Shown here piece after piece: positions 22,349-34,860 of a DNA stretch of 64,000 nucleotides. This DNA is from Acanthochlamys bracteata (lineage: Eukaryota > Streptophyta > Magnoliopsida > Pandanales > Velloziaceae), in assembly GCA_019914995.1 (NCBI GenBank), contig CM034139.1:1451866-1515865 (forward strand). The letters run 5' to 3'. The notes beneath the pieces were generated by a model, which searched no databases, was not told the origin of the DNA, and worked only from the letters and a program-made list of their open reading frames with translations. Position 1 is the first letter of the stretch. Every line of letters begins with the position of its first letter. The position numbers and the translations under genes are program-made.

Positions 22349-22828
22349 TAGATGTGTAAAAATAGGCCGGGCTAAACAGGCCGGCTTGCGGCCCGGTCAG
22401 TTAGCCCGGCCATTGGCCCGTCCGGCCCGGTGAATAGTGACAGGACCGGACCGGCCTGGCCCGGTCTTACGGGCAGTACCGGCTGACTATGTTGGCCGAC
22501 AAAGCGGCATGCCCGGATACTGTTCATATTGACCAGTCAACGTTGACCGATCAATATTGATAGTTGACCAAGTCAAATTTTAATTTAAGAATAATTTTAT
22601 ATTACTAAAAAATAAATTTTAATAATAAAAGTATTTATTTTTTATTTTTTATATTAAAAATAATTTTTAAATTCTATTTTTTATATAAAATAAAAATATT
22701 AATCAGATAAATGAGCCGAGCCGGATTGTGATAAATGAAATCGGGCCGGGCTGGTCCGGCCTGGTCTATTAACTTGGCCCGAGCGGGCCGGGCTTGACCA
22801 GTCCGACCCGCCCATTTTTGCACCTCTA
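22349..22828. mobile_element. Non-autonomous hAT element, 480 bp
   Basis: Ends TAGATGTGTAAAAATAGGCC and (inverted) TAGAGGTGCAAAAATGGGC. The flanks AACACTAC (22341-22348) and TACACTAC (22829-22836) match at 7 of 8 positions, as an hAT target duplication would. GC-rich GGCCGGGC motifs lie inside both ends. A GTTGACC/GGTCAA-rich stretch near 22,540 is shared with the 14.2-17.1 kb element near 16,940, so this looks like a deletion derivative of that family. No coding capacity. Confidence 0.8.
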
Positions 22829-22836
22829 TACACTAC

Positions 22837-24509
22837 TTATTGATCTTCAACCGTCGGCTCTCGATTTAGGAGTTCTCGACGGCTCTCAAACCAACACTAA
22901 CAATGACTTCATGAGGTATGTTGACATTCTTCAACATTCTTTTCCTCTGTGTCCATATCATTATTGATGTTTATGGCTTCTCATGTAATATTGAGGATCA
23001 ACAAGTAAGGGTAATGGAAAGTGGAAATTTGTAGAGAGAAGAAGAAGATTATAATCCGATACTTATTTGAAACAGATAAAAATAATAACGATAGATCGCC
23101 CAAACAAGGGCCGCACAAGTCATATAAAATATCACAGAAGTCTCATATGTCACACATAGTCGCACATACAGGAGTTATTTTATATTTATTTTGGGTGTTT
23201 GATATTTTTAATGTAGTAGTTGTAATAGTTGAGAGGGGTAAGTATAATATTCATGTGTAGATGGCATTTGAAAGATAAGAAGTAAAGTTTGTAATAGATG
23301 TTGACATGTTAACATTATAAAACACTTTTTTTTCCCAAATATCTCTTACAGAATTTTTTTCACATTTCAGGTTTCATAGTAGGTGATGTTTGGAAGCGAG
23401 CATGAGAACTAAAGAGATGTTGAGTATGAAGTGCTAATGGTAGATGAAACTTCTTTGTCCGACCAATTGAAGGGAGAAATATTGAGTATGAGTTGCCTGG
23501 TGTTGAAGATGAACTTGCCATACAATGACCATCGGGCTCATACGGATGAATGTCTTTGCGCACCATTTTTTAGCATAGCTACACGAGTGAGGGAATATGC
23601 ATTTTCCTGCATCTCAAGAATAATTTCCTTAGATAGAAGATGCTACTTTACTATCTCATCATGTATTGTATCTCCGCACATGACACAGGTTACACCTGTG
23701 GAAGATGCTTTCACATCTTACCAATTGAGAAAATAAGAAGAGCACAACTTGAAACTTGTTTGACAAAGAGCAGAAGAAGACGAATAATAACTGTTGCACA
23801 AATATAAGGGTCACACGGGTTGTACAAAATCACACAAGTTGCAAATGGTCGCACATATTAGTACACAATGTGGCGAACATAGCATCGCGCTAGTCGCACT
23901 AAGTATGGTCACGCGTAGTGTGGCATATTGCTGCGCTTATAGATTTGGCATGTGCGACCATGTACGAATATCTACAATCTTGTTTTGACCATTTGCTAGG
24001 GTAAAAAATAGTTGAGCTGAGTAATGAGCAATTGGCATTTATTAGTTAAGAAGTAAATGTTTGTATTAATTGGTGACATTATAAACTGTTCTGAACCATG
24101 CCAATCTCCGAAAATATTTGTTTGCAATCTTTTGTTCTCAATTTAAGTTTAATGACACTTACAAATGAAAGTACAAATGGTAACTAGGAAATATTAAGTA
24201 TTCATTGCTTGGTGTTGAGGATGAACGAGCTAAATAGTAAGCTACAATGATCATGGGGCTCATGATGATGAATATCTTTACTCGCCACTATTGAGTATAG
24301 CTGCCATAGCGAGGGATATACACTGTCCTACATTTCAACGAGAGTTTTTCTCAAGTGAAAGATGCTTCTTTACTATCTTCTCCTGTATTTCATCTCTACA
24401 CATGGCATAAGATACTGACTCATATAGCCATCCAAAGATAGGAATGTTGAGCATGCACTATCTGCATCACTTCTTGGGACTTCTTGAAAAGATGAGTAGG
24501 TTCCTAAAT
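22837..24509. other. Degenerate repeat region with a diverged duplication
   Basis: No gene is supported. Two segments, about 23,440-23,700 and 24,185-24,415, are diverged copies of each other (both have TTGGTGTTGA/CTGGTGTTGA, then GGCTCAT..GATGAAT, then GATGCT..TTTACTATCT). Between them, words such as GTCGCACAT recur (23,100-23,960) and are seen again at 27,470-27,550 beyond the gypsy LTR. The region was therefore one repetitive block before the LTR inserted. Confidence 0.5.
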
Positions 24510-27215
24510 TGTAATATCTCAAATTTTCTTTATTGGGTAGTCTTGTCAATATAAATGATTTGGGTAGGTGTGTGAGCTAAGTTGGACCTGTCGGTGGACT
24601 TCAATCAGCCACCATCCCTTAACACTTATTAAAGATGTCTCAATAACTCTAGAAATGTCTAAGTTTAATATTTTTATTTCATCTCACCTACTACCTTCTC
24701 TCTTTGCTTCTTCGTTTCTCCCGAGCCTCCCTCCCGTGTCTCTCTCCCACCCGATCCATCTCCCTTGCTGAAACTTCTTCCAATCTACGTCGGATTGACC
24801 CTCTTTCTTCCATTCATCTTCTCCTTACAATCTTCAAGCTATTCACTGCCGAAGCAACGCAAATTCGTGCTTCCGCGTGGCTGCAGGTCCGCCGAAATTG
24901 GGCCAAATCTGCCGGCGATCATCTCCGTTAAGTGGTTTGTTACCCTGCCGGTCCTTCTCTTGCTCCTTGCTTGTCTTGATTACGCCCTAGATCTCGCAGG
25001 AGCAAAATCTAGGGTTTGGCTGAAATTGTTTCTTCGTCGGCGGCTGCCGCCGTGAGCAACCCTAACAGTTGCTTTTGTTGCTACTGCTACTACTTTTGTT
25101 TCACTACTAAAATTTTCCAGTGGTCGAAACTTTAATCACCGGAGTCCGGCGAACAAGTAGCCGGAATTGTTAGGTGAGCTGCTACGTCTAATGTCGTCGT
25201 TATGACTTGTTATTGAAGTAATTATTAATCTTTTTCTATGCGGTAGGTATTTTCCTCAACCGGAAGCATTAAAGTTCGACATAAATACTAGAGCTAATTA
25301 GGAGCCTAGCCGATTCGTCATCTAGTTAGGTAAGCTTTTGTCTAACTAGTATTACTTTTAAGAATGACATGGAATTGCGATTTTGAAGGAAGTTAAATCC
25401 AAATGTATGCATTAATGTTGTTGTAGAGCTATAGCTTGGTAAATGCTTAGTGTTCGATAATGTTGATTAATGGACATTAGTAATTGTTTGCGTATAATTG
25501 TTAGGCTTGAAAAGAGGAAGATAGTGTTCCAAGGAAATTGTGGCGGCTTAAGTAATAACGAAGACATTGAAGGTGAGGATTACCGTGCCATATTTTTCTT
25601 CCTAGATTAACGTTAGGCCTTCGGCACAGGTAATATTTGTTTTGATCCTCGAACATACCTTGCCATTTTCTTGCATTTTACGATTATACGTTCATAATGC
25701 ATAACTATATGTGATATATCTTGATATGATAAGTATTTATAATAGTATAAATAGTAACTTGGATTTACAATATGTGGATAAAGGTATCAAATGAGTATTA
25801 ACGAGAATTTGAAAGATGAGTTATATATATATGGTTTATGAACGATTTGATAAGTGTTATTATGCTTACTTATAAAGTTAAATGATTTATGACAATGATT
25901 TTATGGATTTTCTAAATTATTTGAAAACGATTTCGTATGATGTTATTATGCTTTCATTTAATAAACCATAGATTATGTTTGACAATTAATTTGAGTTTTA
26001 TCTAAAATGATATTTATTGAAGTATCTGAGGATTTTGAAATATTTGGAGATTCGCGCTGCATTGAGGCAGGCGATAGTCAGGAGCTGAGTTCAGGATTCT
26101 CTCTCTCTCTCCTTTCTCTTTCGTCTGTAGATTAGGTGGGCCCATGCGCGTGGGGGCGATAATACCACGGTACCCGGGTTAAATATATGGATATGTGGAC
26201 GAGCTGGAGACGTGGTCTCGCTCGGTCCTTGGTATCTATCCTGACTCCCTGACTGGTAAAATTGTTGTGGATTGATGTTTGGCAATAAATGTTTAATTGT
26301 TATAAGTTCTTAATTTACTTATTTGTTTGGCTTTTAATATGACCTTCACTACTATTCATTAGGTATTTTTATAATTTATTTATCTATATATTTATTTGTT
26401 ATTTAATATGTTGTATTCTAACTATCTATAGTTAATTCAATTTTATTCAATATTTCTTTTATTAAATTGGAATATTTATGCTTATACTTTTAAGGATAAT
26501 ATAAAATGCTTATATAGCGGAAAACATAGTTTCTTGATTTTATTGTATGATTAGTTGTTTGAAGTATATGCATTGCATATAGCCGAACCTCTTGTACTAA
26601 GGACTGAGTTGATATGGGACGACTCAGGACTTAGTAAAAATGATCTTGATCAAATCATTACATTTTTGTACATGTAGAAAGTTAGTATGCAAACATTAGG
26701 ATAACGCATTAGAAAACTTAAATGGTGCATCTGTTATTTTTTAACCTCACTAAGACTAGGCTCATTTCTTTCTTTTCTTTGGCCTCCCCCAGATAGCTCA
26801 GAGGCAGTAAAGCGAGAATCTGAATTAGCATCATCGATGAAGTCTACACATTGAGGGTATTCCGATGTACCTTAATACTCTATTTTTGCATATAGATAAT
26901 TCTGTGATCTCAAGAGGCCTGTACTATTCTGTTGCTTAATTATGTATTGTCGTATATTTTGGGTTGTATTTATTTTATAATATAGTCGGTAGGCTACCGG
27001 TAACCATTGGTCGTAGTGTGTAGTTTAGTAATCATGTTGTTTTTCTTTTGTGGTATGAGAAGGTATATATATTGTGTTGTTTTATGTTAAAATTTTTGTG
27101 TTTACACCCTTGGAGTTTTAGGGAAAATGCTCTCGAAATTTTGAAAATTTTTGGTACTTGTTATTTGAGATTGTTGGGACAATTTTGATGTCATGCCCTA
27201 AGTAGGGGCGTGACA
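24510..27215 (+). mobile_element. Solo LTR, Ty3/gypsy-like, 2.7 kb
   Basis: It starts TGTAATATCTCAAATTTTC, a form of the TGTAACACCC-like start of many plant chromovirus LTRs, and ends GTAGGGGCGTGACA. The 5-bp flanks are identical (TAAAT at 24505-24509 and 27216-27220). It is 2706 bp with no second LTR or interior, so a solo LTR. GC-rich, C/T-rich sequence at about 24,700-25,060 is probably LTR promoter and leader; open frames there are not treated as genes. Confidence 0.85.
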
Positions 27216-28290
27216 TAAATAGAGTAAGTAATATGCATTGTGCTACATCAAGAAAAGGCTACCATGTGATGGTTGCACATGATTGCACATTGATAAGTAG
27301 GAATAGCACAAAGTCTCAAAAAGCTAACTAAGGATCTTTGACTCAAAATATGTGAATATGTAAATCCAATTTTTGAGAATTGTAGATGTGCAAATATTAT
27401 CTTCTTTCTAAATGTTATAAATATATAAATGTTGTTTTATTTCTGAACATGGTGAGTATGTAAAGCGAGTCACCTGGTACGCACAGGGTCGCAAATATAT
27501 AGTCGCACATAGTTGCAAAAAGCCAAAAATAGCGCTACATATGGTCGCATAGGGTATTTTGTGATTTAGAGTTTGATGTATAATGCCCTTTTTCAGATAT
27601 TTTTTAATTTGTAAATGAAATTTATTTTCACATGTGAGGGACACGGCGGCGTCTAGACAGTTGGACGAGAGTCCCTGCACTTTTTCTTATAGCCTTGTCA
27701 ATTTGACCTCGCTCTCTTGTGGTAAATTTAGGATCATACATGATCACACAAGGTGGCTATTTAAAGTGATAATACGAGAGCCATTAATCTTTCTAAAAAT
27801 CCTATTCAACACTGGCTCATAAAGCACATATATCATAGATATCATTTTATTCATAAGCATGTTGAATGCAAAGATATTATTTTGAATTAGTTGATTCCAA
27901 ATTTCAACTTGCGAATATTTTACTAAGCCTTTGTCTTTTGATTCATTGACTTGAAAATAAATTTAAAAATGGTTTTAAAATTGTATTTATTTTATTTGGT
28001 TATAAATTCTGATTTTGACAGTCATGTCTAAAGGAGGTAGTTGGGTACTACTAAAACTCTTCTTTCCTTATCTAGTGTTTTTTCATTGGAAGTATTTTTA
28101 ATGCTTTGCAAATTCATTCTTTTCTTTTGAGCTAATGCCTACTTAATTAACTGGCTCATTATTATTTTTCTCCTCACTAAACTCAAACTCTATCTACTAA
28201 TTATCTTCTATTTCCCTGCGATCGACCTTTTAACCCAATTTTTACCAAGCCGATCCAGCCAAGATTTTTTGAAATCCTTACTTCAAATCA
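27216..28290. other. Repetitive intergenic DNA, no gene seen
   Basis: It continues the GTCGCACA-rich block interrupted by the gypsy solo LTR. No reading frame of interest was recognised up to the degenerate ORF at 28,293. Confidence 0.35.
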
Positions 28291-28292
28291 CA

Positions 28293-29200
28293 ATGCCGAA
28301 GTCTGGAGCCAACTTTGATGAAGAGAAATTTATTTGGAAGAAAGCTCTAGCCCAATTATCGAAAGCACAAAAGATTTACTATGCTTCTCTGCACAAAAAT
28401 CAAGTATGATAATTTTGAGTTTCAAGGATGGCATAACAAGATTGCCTCGAGATCTACTATGAAGATATTGTACAAAATTTTTAATGCAAATCTTCAACCA
28501 CACACCTTCTCCTGTTTCTCCACTGTAGTCTATGGCATAGAGATGCACATAACCCTAAGGAACTTGTCTTTGTCTTGAACGTGCCTTATTATGAGAATTT
28601 AGAGATGGTGCAGATGAGAAAGATTAACCTCCTCAAGTGGGAACTAGACACAGACTATGTTAAACCGAAAGAGATCCAATCAACTGCACACTTACCCTTG
28701 CTGTCCCCTTTGCTCCTAGACATTAAAAGCCGTGTATTAGTTCCAAAAAGAGGCAGTCGAAATGACATTTTCAGTTTTGACTCATATTTACTTTGGAGAT
28801 TAATTAAGAGCCTAACGCTAAACCTCACCAGCATCATATGCAGACATATTGTAAGTGTTACTTAAGATAGAAGTAAGTATTTCCCATATACACATATCGT
28901 TACGAAAATTTGCCACAACAGGGATGTGTCTTTAGAAAGATATAATGATTTAGTGAAAAAAAGTGTAGTTATCCTGCATTTGAAGTTTATCAAGGGATTC
29001 TATTGAGCTAATGAGAAAATTGACGAGAATTCTAGACTCTTGAGGACAATGCCCAGGACATATTTAATGGTTTGCACACAAGGATAAAAGAGCTGGACCA
29101 AAAGAATAGAGAAAAGCATAAGGGTTCGGTTGAAAAGTTTGGCAAGTTGTTGAATGAAAATTTTGAAGTATCAAGGAATAGCTAAATGATCAAGATGATT
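28293..29200 (+). pseudogene. Degenerate ORF resembling a plant retrotransposon-associated protein
   Basis: An ATG at 28,293 opens a short frame (MPKSGANFDEEKFIWKKAL) that stops at about 28,409. Another frame continues with FEFQGWHNKIASRSTM and NLQPHTFSCF, and a third with LNVPYYENLEMVQMRKINLL and a run to 28,865. This order is reminiscent of the 'putative plant transposon protein' domain found in Athila-like elements. That is a weak, pattern-based resemblance; frameshifts and stops show it is not functional. Confidence 0.35.
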
Positions 29201-29350
29201 TGCATATCCTCCAACGCTCATCCACCCCTTATACTCGAACCTCGAAATGTAGAGAAACCTAAACCTAACATATCCTAACTAGCACATACCCCTTTTAGAC
29301 TAGCTATTATTGTTGTTTCTTAACTTTTGCTTTGTTTTTCTGGATGCTAT

Positions 29351-29576
29351 GGGCGTGTTTACTAACTCCCCAAACTCCACTTTTTTCAAACTCATTTTTT
29401 ATATAAAATAAATTAATTAATTAAAATAAATTTCTTAATTAATTTTTTAAATTTAATTTTAAAACTTACTACTAATATAAAAAATCATTTTCATTAAAAA
29501 TTTTAAATTTTAAATTTAATTTTTGAAATTCACTTAAACTCAAATTTATTCACTTTATCCTCTAGTAAATACGCCC
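29351..29576. mobile_element. MITE, 226 bp
   Basis: Ends GGGCGTGTTTACTA and (inverted) GGGCGTATTTACTA match at 13 of 14 positions, with TAT on both sides (29348-29350 and 29577-29579). The interior is AT-rich and non-coding. Confidence 0.7.
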
Positions 29577-29879
29577 TATGTGTTTTCTATTTTGTAATTT
29601 TTGTATTTTTGTTTTATATTTTGTGTTGCTGTCTTATCTAGGATTAGCTTGCAGCAACTTGTTATGTTCCTTTACTTGATGTATGTTGTTGATGTTACTT
29701 GAATGGATGTTGTGGTCTAAATCTTGGACCAATCTATTGTTGTTTGTAGTTTGTAATATGGATGTTGTTGTACACTGGTTATATGAATGGTATCTTCCAT
29801 TATACATGCTACTAACGAGCTCCCAAGCCTTTTTGATATGACAAAAAAGAGGAGAAATTTTTGTGAGAATTTTTGTGAA

Positions 29880-31197
29880 GAGATGCACATATAAGTGCTT
29901 TAAGAAGATGCTAGATCAATCTTAGTAGTTTTTTAGAATATTTATTTTCAGATTTTATGAAGAGAATATTAAAAAATGTTAAATAAATCTACAAAGATAG
30001 GAAGTTTTCAACATTGTTACAACTCTAAACCAATCAAATTTAAATCCTTATATCTCAGCAATTTATTTGGATTTAGGCATGATATTATATGCAGATTGAT
30101 GAGAATATCTAGAAGATTAATTCTATGGAAACAAATCATATTAGTTACTAAAAGAATCTATAACAATTTTGGATGACAAAGCAGTAGAAACCTTAGAGCA
30201 TATTGTGAACCGTTGGATGGCTTTTTAGCTTCAATTCAAATCCGAACCACTTTAAACTTTTAAGAGCCATTCCAAAGACTTGTTAGAACATATCCACATA
30301 AGAAAACAATGATCAGCCATAAAAAGAAATCAGAGAAACTTTTAGAGAAAAAGATACAACTGCCGGAACACATCAAGGAGCCGTTTGCATTAGATCTTGA
30401 TCATTGCATTATTTCTAGCCATTGCACCCTTGATCGATCCGTGTAGCTTTCATTTTGAGATCAAGGAGGAGTCTTGCTATATAAATTTAGCGAAGAAAAC
30501 AGCAAAAAAATACAATTTAAGCTCACCAAATCGAGCATTCATCTTGCTACCCTACAAAGAGAACACATTTAACTGAGAGCATTCATTGAGTTTTATTCTC
30601 TTTCTTTTCTTTTTGTGATATCCCTTGATCCTTCTTGTTGAGTGATTAGACATCATTGTTAGGGAGATCACTTGATGTTAACCTCGTGAAATACTTGTAA
30701 CCTTGTGAGAATGTTGTAGGAGAACTTGGTAGTTCTTAAGTTACTAGCCTAGGTGTAGGTTAATGGTTTGTGTTACGCCTTTGTGAAGGCGTGCATGGTT
30801 GTAACTAGAGGAACGTTATGAAGTCGAAAAGGTTGTGGTGAGTTGTCCTTGCGAGGAATCTTAGATGAGGTAGAAGTGTTTTGGAAAACATCTAGCCTCC
30901 TTTGTTGTACATTGCTTTGATGTCAGAGGATAGGGCCGAACCACGTAAAAGTTCTTGCTATGTTGACTGTTTGCTTCTCTTAGAACTTGTGTTTATTTTG
31001 TTTAGATTATATTGTACTAACAACTTCGGTTGAATGTATTGTTCACATTTAGTCACATATTGGCAACCTCTTGATTAACAGACTGTTTACTACCTAGTGA
31101 CTGTTTTCATAATAGTGAAGTACTGGTTTTTTAATTTTCCATAACTCAATTCAAGCCTCCCCCCTTTTGAGTTAATATTTTACAGGTTTCTCTATCA
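29880..31197 (+). mobile_element. Ty1/copia 5' LTR, 5'-truncated
   Basis: It matches in reverse the LTR at 35509-37493 (for example TCTACAAAGATAGG..CAATCAAATT..TATATCTCAGCA near 30,000). It ends in CTCAATTCAAGCCTCCCCCC then TTTTGAGTTAAT, and at 31197 is followed by a primer binding site. Roughly 650 bp of the 5' end present in the other copy are missing. Confidence 0.65.
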
Positions 31198-31216
31198 ATT
31201 GGTACTAGAACAGAGC
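31198..31216 (+). other. Primer binding site of the copia element
   Basis: ATTGGTACTAGAACAGAGC resembles TTGGTATCAGAGC, the initiator tRNA-Met-type site, directly after the LTR end. Confidence 0.6.
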
Positions 31217-31258
31217 TCTACTACATAAGAAATAATCACATTAAAGGAAACGATCGAT

Positions 31259-33050
31259 ATGACAAGCGTGGACATCGTTGCAACCGAAGGAAGATCATCA
31301 AGCCGACCACCACTTGTTGATGGCTTGAACTATGGATGTTGGAAGACAAGATAACTATCTTGTTCAAGCGAAGACCTCAAATTATGGACAATCATCAAAG
31401 ATGGACAAATTATGCCAACAAGAATAGATGCAAATGGAGTTCTGGTGGCCAAACTAGATTTCGAATGTGATTTTATGAACTCATTGCCAAACTCATGGTA
31501 AATGATTTTTCCTTGAGGAAATTCGAAAAAGCACCTCACTCTCTAGGCTTATAGACAAACAAACAACATATAAAATTTCTCTTCTTCTGATGATGATAAA
31601 GATGACATTGCTATGCTGATTACAAACATCGAGAGCTATTTGAGAAGAAACAAGTTGAAAGGTAAGTTCAGAAGAAAGAATTACAAAATCGATGATGACC
31701 AAGAGATGAATTGCTATCATTGCAAGAAAACATGACACTACCACCACGAATGCCCTCTACTGAAGAGAACCAAGAAGAAGAATAAGAAGAGGAAAGTCAT
31801 GGTTGCATGCAGTGGTGATGACTCATCTTCTTAAAGTAAATCCGATGATGAAACCAAAACCGCAAACATGTGTTTCATGGCAAATGGTGATTCGAACAAT
31901 GAGATTAGTAATTCCAACTATGAATTTTCATTTGATGAATTGCATGATGCTTTGTACAAATTGTACGAAAAATTTAGACGTTTGAAAAAGATGTATAACT
32001 TAAGAAGTGCATGCATGAGAGTTAATGTGAACGAATGGTTAACTAAAGAAATTAACTCATTGCTTAAGAATGCTTCTTTCCACCACACGAATACGTGTGA
32101 TTGCGATTCGGAATTTCACATAACCTTTAGCTTGCAAAAATCAACAATAAGAAACATCAAGATTGTCAAGATCGAAATTTTATATAAGATCATAAAGTTA
32201 GAATTTTTAAGTAGGATCATAAGATCTTACTTATCCTTAACTTTTTTTATAAATTTATTTATTTTTTAAAATAATTTAAATAGTACTTATTAAAATTACT
32301 GAAAATTCAAAACATAAATTTTCTTATATTTTATCTTATTGTAATAAATTAATAATGGTCATATTTGTGGTTCAGATGAACTATATTATTAATAATTTTT
32401 ATATTTCATTTAGCTCATTATTATAACTTCTTTACATATTATATTATTATTTTATAAATGCACATATTATATAGATTATCCATATGTGGAAATTTTAATA
32501 CCTTTATGTAATTAATCAATTAACAAGCATCGTCTTTATTGCCTCAAAATAAAGAGGAAAAATAATTCAAAATACCAAAACATAGAATAATTTTTTCCTC
32601 TCATAACAAACCCCTCATAGGAAAAACCAAACCCCACTATACCCACTGCAAACAAATGACGGATCTTCTCTAGCTATTCCAACTTCGTTCAAACTTTTTG
32701 AGAGCTCTCATAATTTATGAAGTTTCTTATAAAGTTGAAATCATAAGATCACAAGTAAGATCGGGTTGTTAAGAATTTTATGATTAAAATCGGAATCTTA
32801 AGGATAGAAAGTAAGATCGAAATCTTGTGTCAAATAGGATCGTTTTGTTGATACAAAATCGTAAGTTTTAACAACCATGAGAAACATCCATAAAAGCAAA
32901 AGCACTCATCGAGAGACTCAAATCAAATGTGTGGAAACATTGATCAATGATTTAAATGAAGATACCCAAGAAAGTCATTACCAATTTATAAACAAACACT
33001 TGTTTCAAAATCTTTGGAGTTGTTAAAATTAATAGAAACAAATAGAGATA
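31259..33050 (+). pseudogene. Ty1/copia gag remnant with zinc knuckle
   Basis: An ATG at 31,259 starts MTSVDIVATEGRSSSRPPLV followed by LNYGCW, a typical copia gag N-terminus, stopped after about 31 codons. Downstream, at about 31,700, CYHCKKT-stop-HYHHECP is a CCHC knuckle (C-x2-C-x4-H-x4-C) with TGA at the usual Gly position. A basic stretch (KRTKKKNKKRK) and acidic tail follow. The frame is then interrupted by a 722-bp element at 32159-32880 and resumes after it. Gag packages the element's RNA; this copy is dead and pol was not found. Confidence 0.75.
32159..32880. mobile_element. Mutator-like non-autonomous element, 722 bp
   Basis: Identical 9-bp flanks AGAAACATC (32150-32158 and 32881-32889) bound an AT-rich block. 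A 9-bp duplication is the Mutator hallmark. Only short, weak terminal similarity is seen (GATTGTCAAGAT against inverted GGTTGTTAAAAC), so the superfamily rests mainly on the flank. Removing it reconnects the copia gag sequence. Confidence 0.65.
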
Positions 33051-34860
33051 TGTAGAAGGGTTTGAATTGATGGAGAGATGATTAATTGTGGGATGTTAGA
33101 ACAATAAAGAAATTATCTTGCTGTTACCCTTAGCATTAGTAGTGAACGTAGAGAACATGAGAACTTAATTAAAAAAAATTGATGTAATCACCCAATCGAT
33201 TATCTCACCTAATTAATCTTATCTCATTATTATCCCATGGCCTGATGGGCTTACAATACGAGCTTCAAATGGATTACAATAATGGGCTTTAAATGAGTTT
33301 CGCCTAACCCATGGCCTATTTTATGAAGCCCAACGCAAGCCCATTGCAGTGCACCTGATCAATGGACTACAACAATAGTTTAGATAATATTTGTTAAAAT
33401 TGTGATAGTTTCTCTGTATCACCAAAATAATCTCGTTATCGAAAATTCAAAACATATTATTGCATTTCATCATATTGTAATAAACTAATAGTGTTGATAT
33501 TTTGATTTCAGATGAGTTACATCTTCTAATGAAGTTTCAAAGCAGAAGGGTTACTGCTTGTTCTGCTGAACTTTGTATTTACTATTGTTGTATTTCATCA
33601 TTTTTGTAACTTTGGCTTCTAATAATGGATTATAAACCAATACTAAACAAGTTCTATGCTTCATTTTTCTAAGCAAAGTTTGTTTTGTTCGGGATGAAAT
33701 TACTCACCGTTCTTACATGATTTATTAATTTTGACAGTACATATCTTTTTGTATAACTAAGCATAAAAGAGAAAAGATAAAGAGCAGGTGAATTATGTGA
33801 ATGTCTAGAAGAGAAAAAAAGACACACACACAATAATAGAAAGCTTTCTTTTTCTTTAGATATAACTAAAACAAAAACATTATCCAATGATAGTGCATTG
33901 AGAATTTGAGAGCTTTTACAAGAAAGCTTCCAACTAGTTATATCTCTTACTAGAAATATGTTATAACAGTGACAAAGCAACAGATCGAGCAGCTAACTGG
34001 TAGTGTTACTGCTTTACGAATATTTTGTTTCCTATGAATAGAATAAAATCAATTTCAAAGTAGCTGGGTAATTATCCTACCAATATCCTTACAGTGAATT
34101 TTTGTTTAGTTAACTGAGAGAAAGCAGCAGCTAAAGCAGTTGGCCTGGCTGTTCTTCCTGCTAGTCTCGTTGCACTTAACACAAAGCAAAAACAGTAAAT
34201 AAACTACCTAGATTCCTTACTTGCTATTTCCTACATGTAATATCAAGTTAGACAATAAGCAAATCAGCCTGTAAGAAAGTGACCTGATTAACTGCTCTTC
34301 TTCTACGGAAGCCATTTGATTAATTGCTCCTCTTCATGTAGAATGCTTAAGTTAGCTTTTGATGTTAATTCTAAGTTATGAAATCAATGCAATGCTACGG
34401 GCTCGGCTAGACACCAACTTGAACTTTGTCCTCTTTGTCTCACTCAAGTTTCAATGTTTTGTTGTTAGAGTTCATTAGCAAGATAGTGGATTGAGAGGGG
34501 AGTGATTTCCGTAACATGACTTGTGGGGATGAAATTTGAATAAAGTTCTTCAAAGGAAAATGTGTAACTATTTTATCTTGATGTATCTTATTGATGTGAT
34601 TTGATCTTTGTTTTCATGATGCATATTGGACTTCTTGTGTTGATCTGAAAGCTTGTATGTTACTCTCTTTATCTTCAAATTGTTGGCATGACTCAAAAAA
34701 TATATAAAATTGATAATATTAGATATCTTTCCACAAAATTCAATATCTTTTTTTATTTTAGAATTCTCCTTATTTATTATGTATGAATATCATGTATATA
34801 TAGATCCATTAGTATTAAAGTGAATTATAAGATTGAAGTAGATTTTTATCTTAGTAAAAG
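33051..34860. other. Intergenic, no gene seen
   Basis: AT-rich sequence with no credible ORF on either strand. A GGGCTT/AAGCCCA-rich patch lies at about 33,240-33,350. Nothing else is supported. Confidence 0.35.

Noticed and set aside
24765-25055. Open frame encoding a hydrophobic, Leu-rich protein
   Set aside because: It sits within the gypsy-like solo LTR bounded by TAAAT. The hydrophobic run reflects C/T-rich LTR DNA.
31868-32269. Open frame of 133 codons as an independent gene
   Set aside because: Its first part is the acidic tail of copia gag and its end runs into the inserted Mutator-like element.
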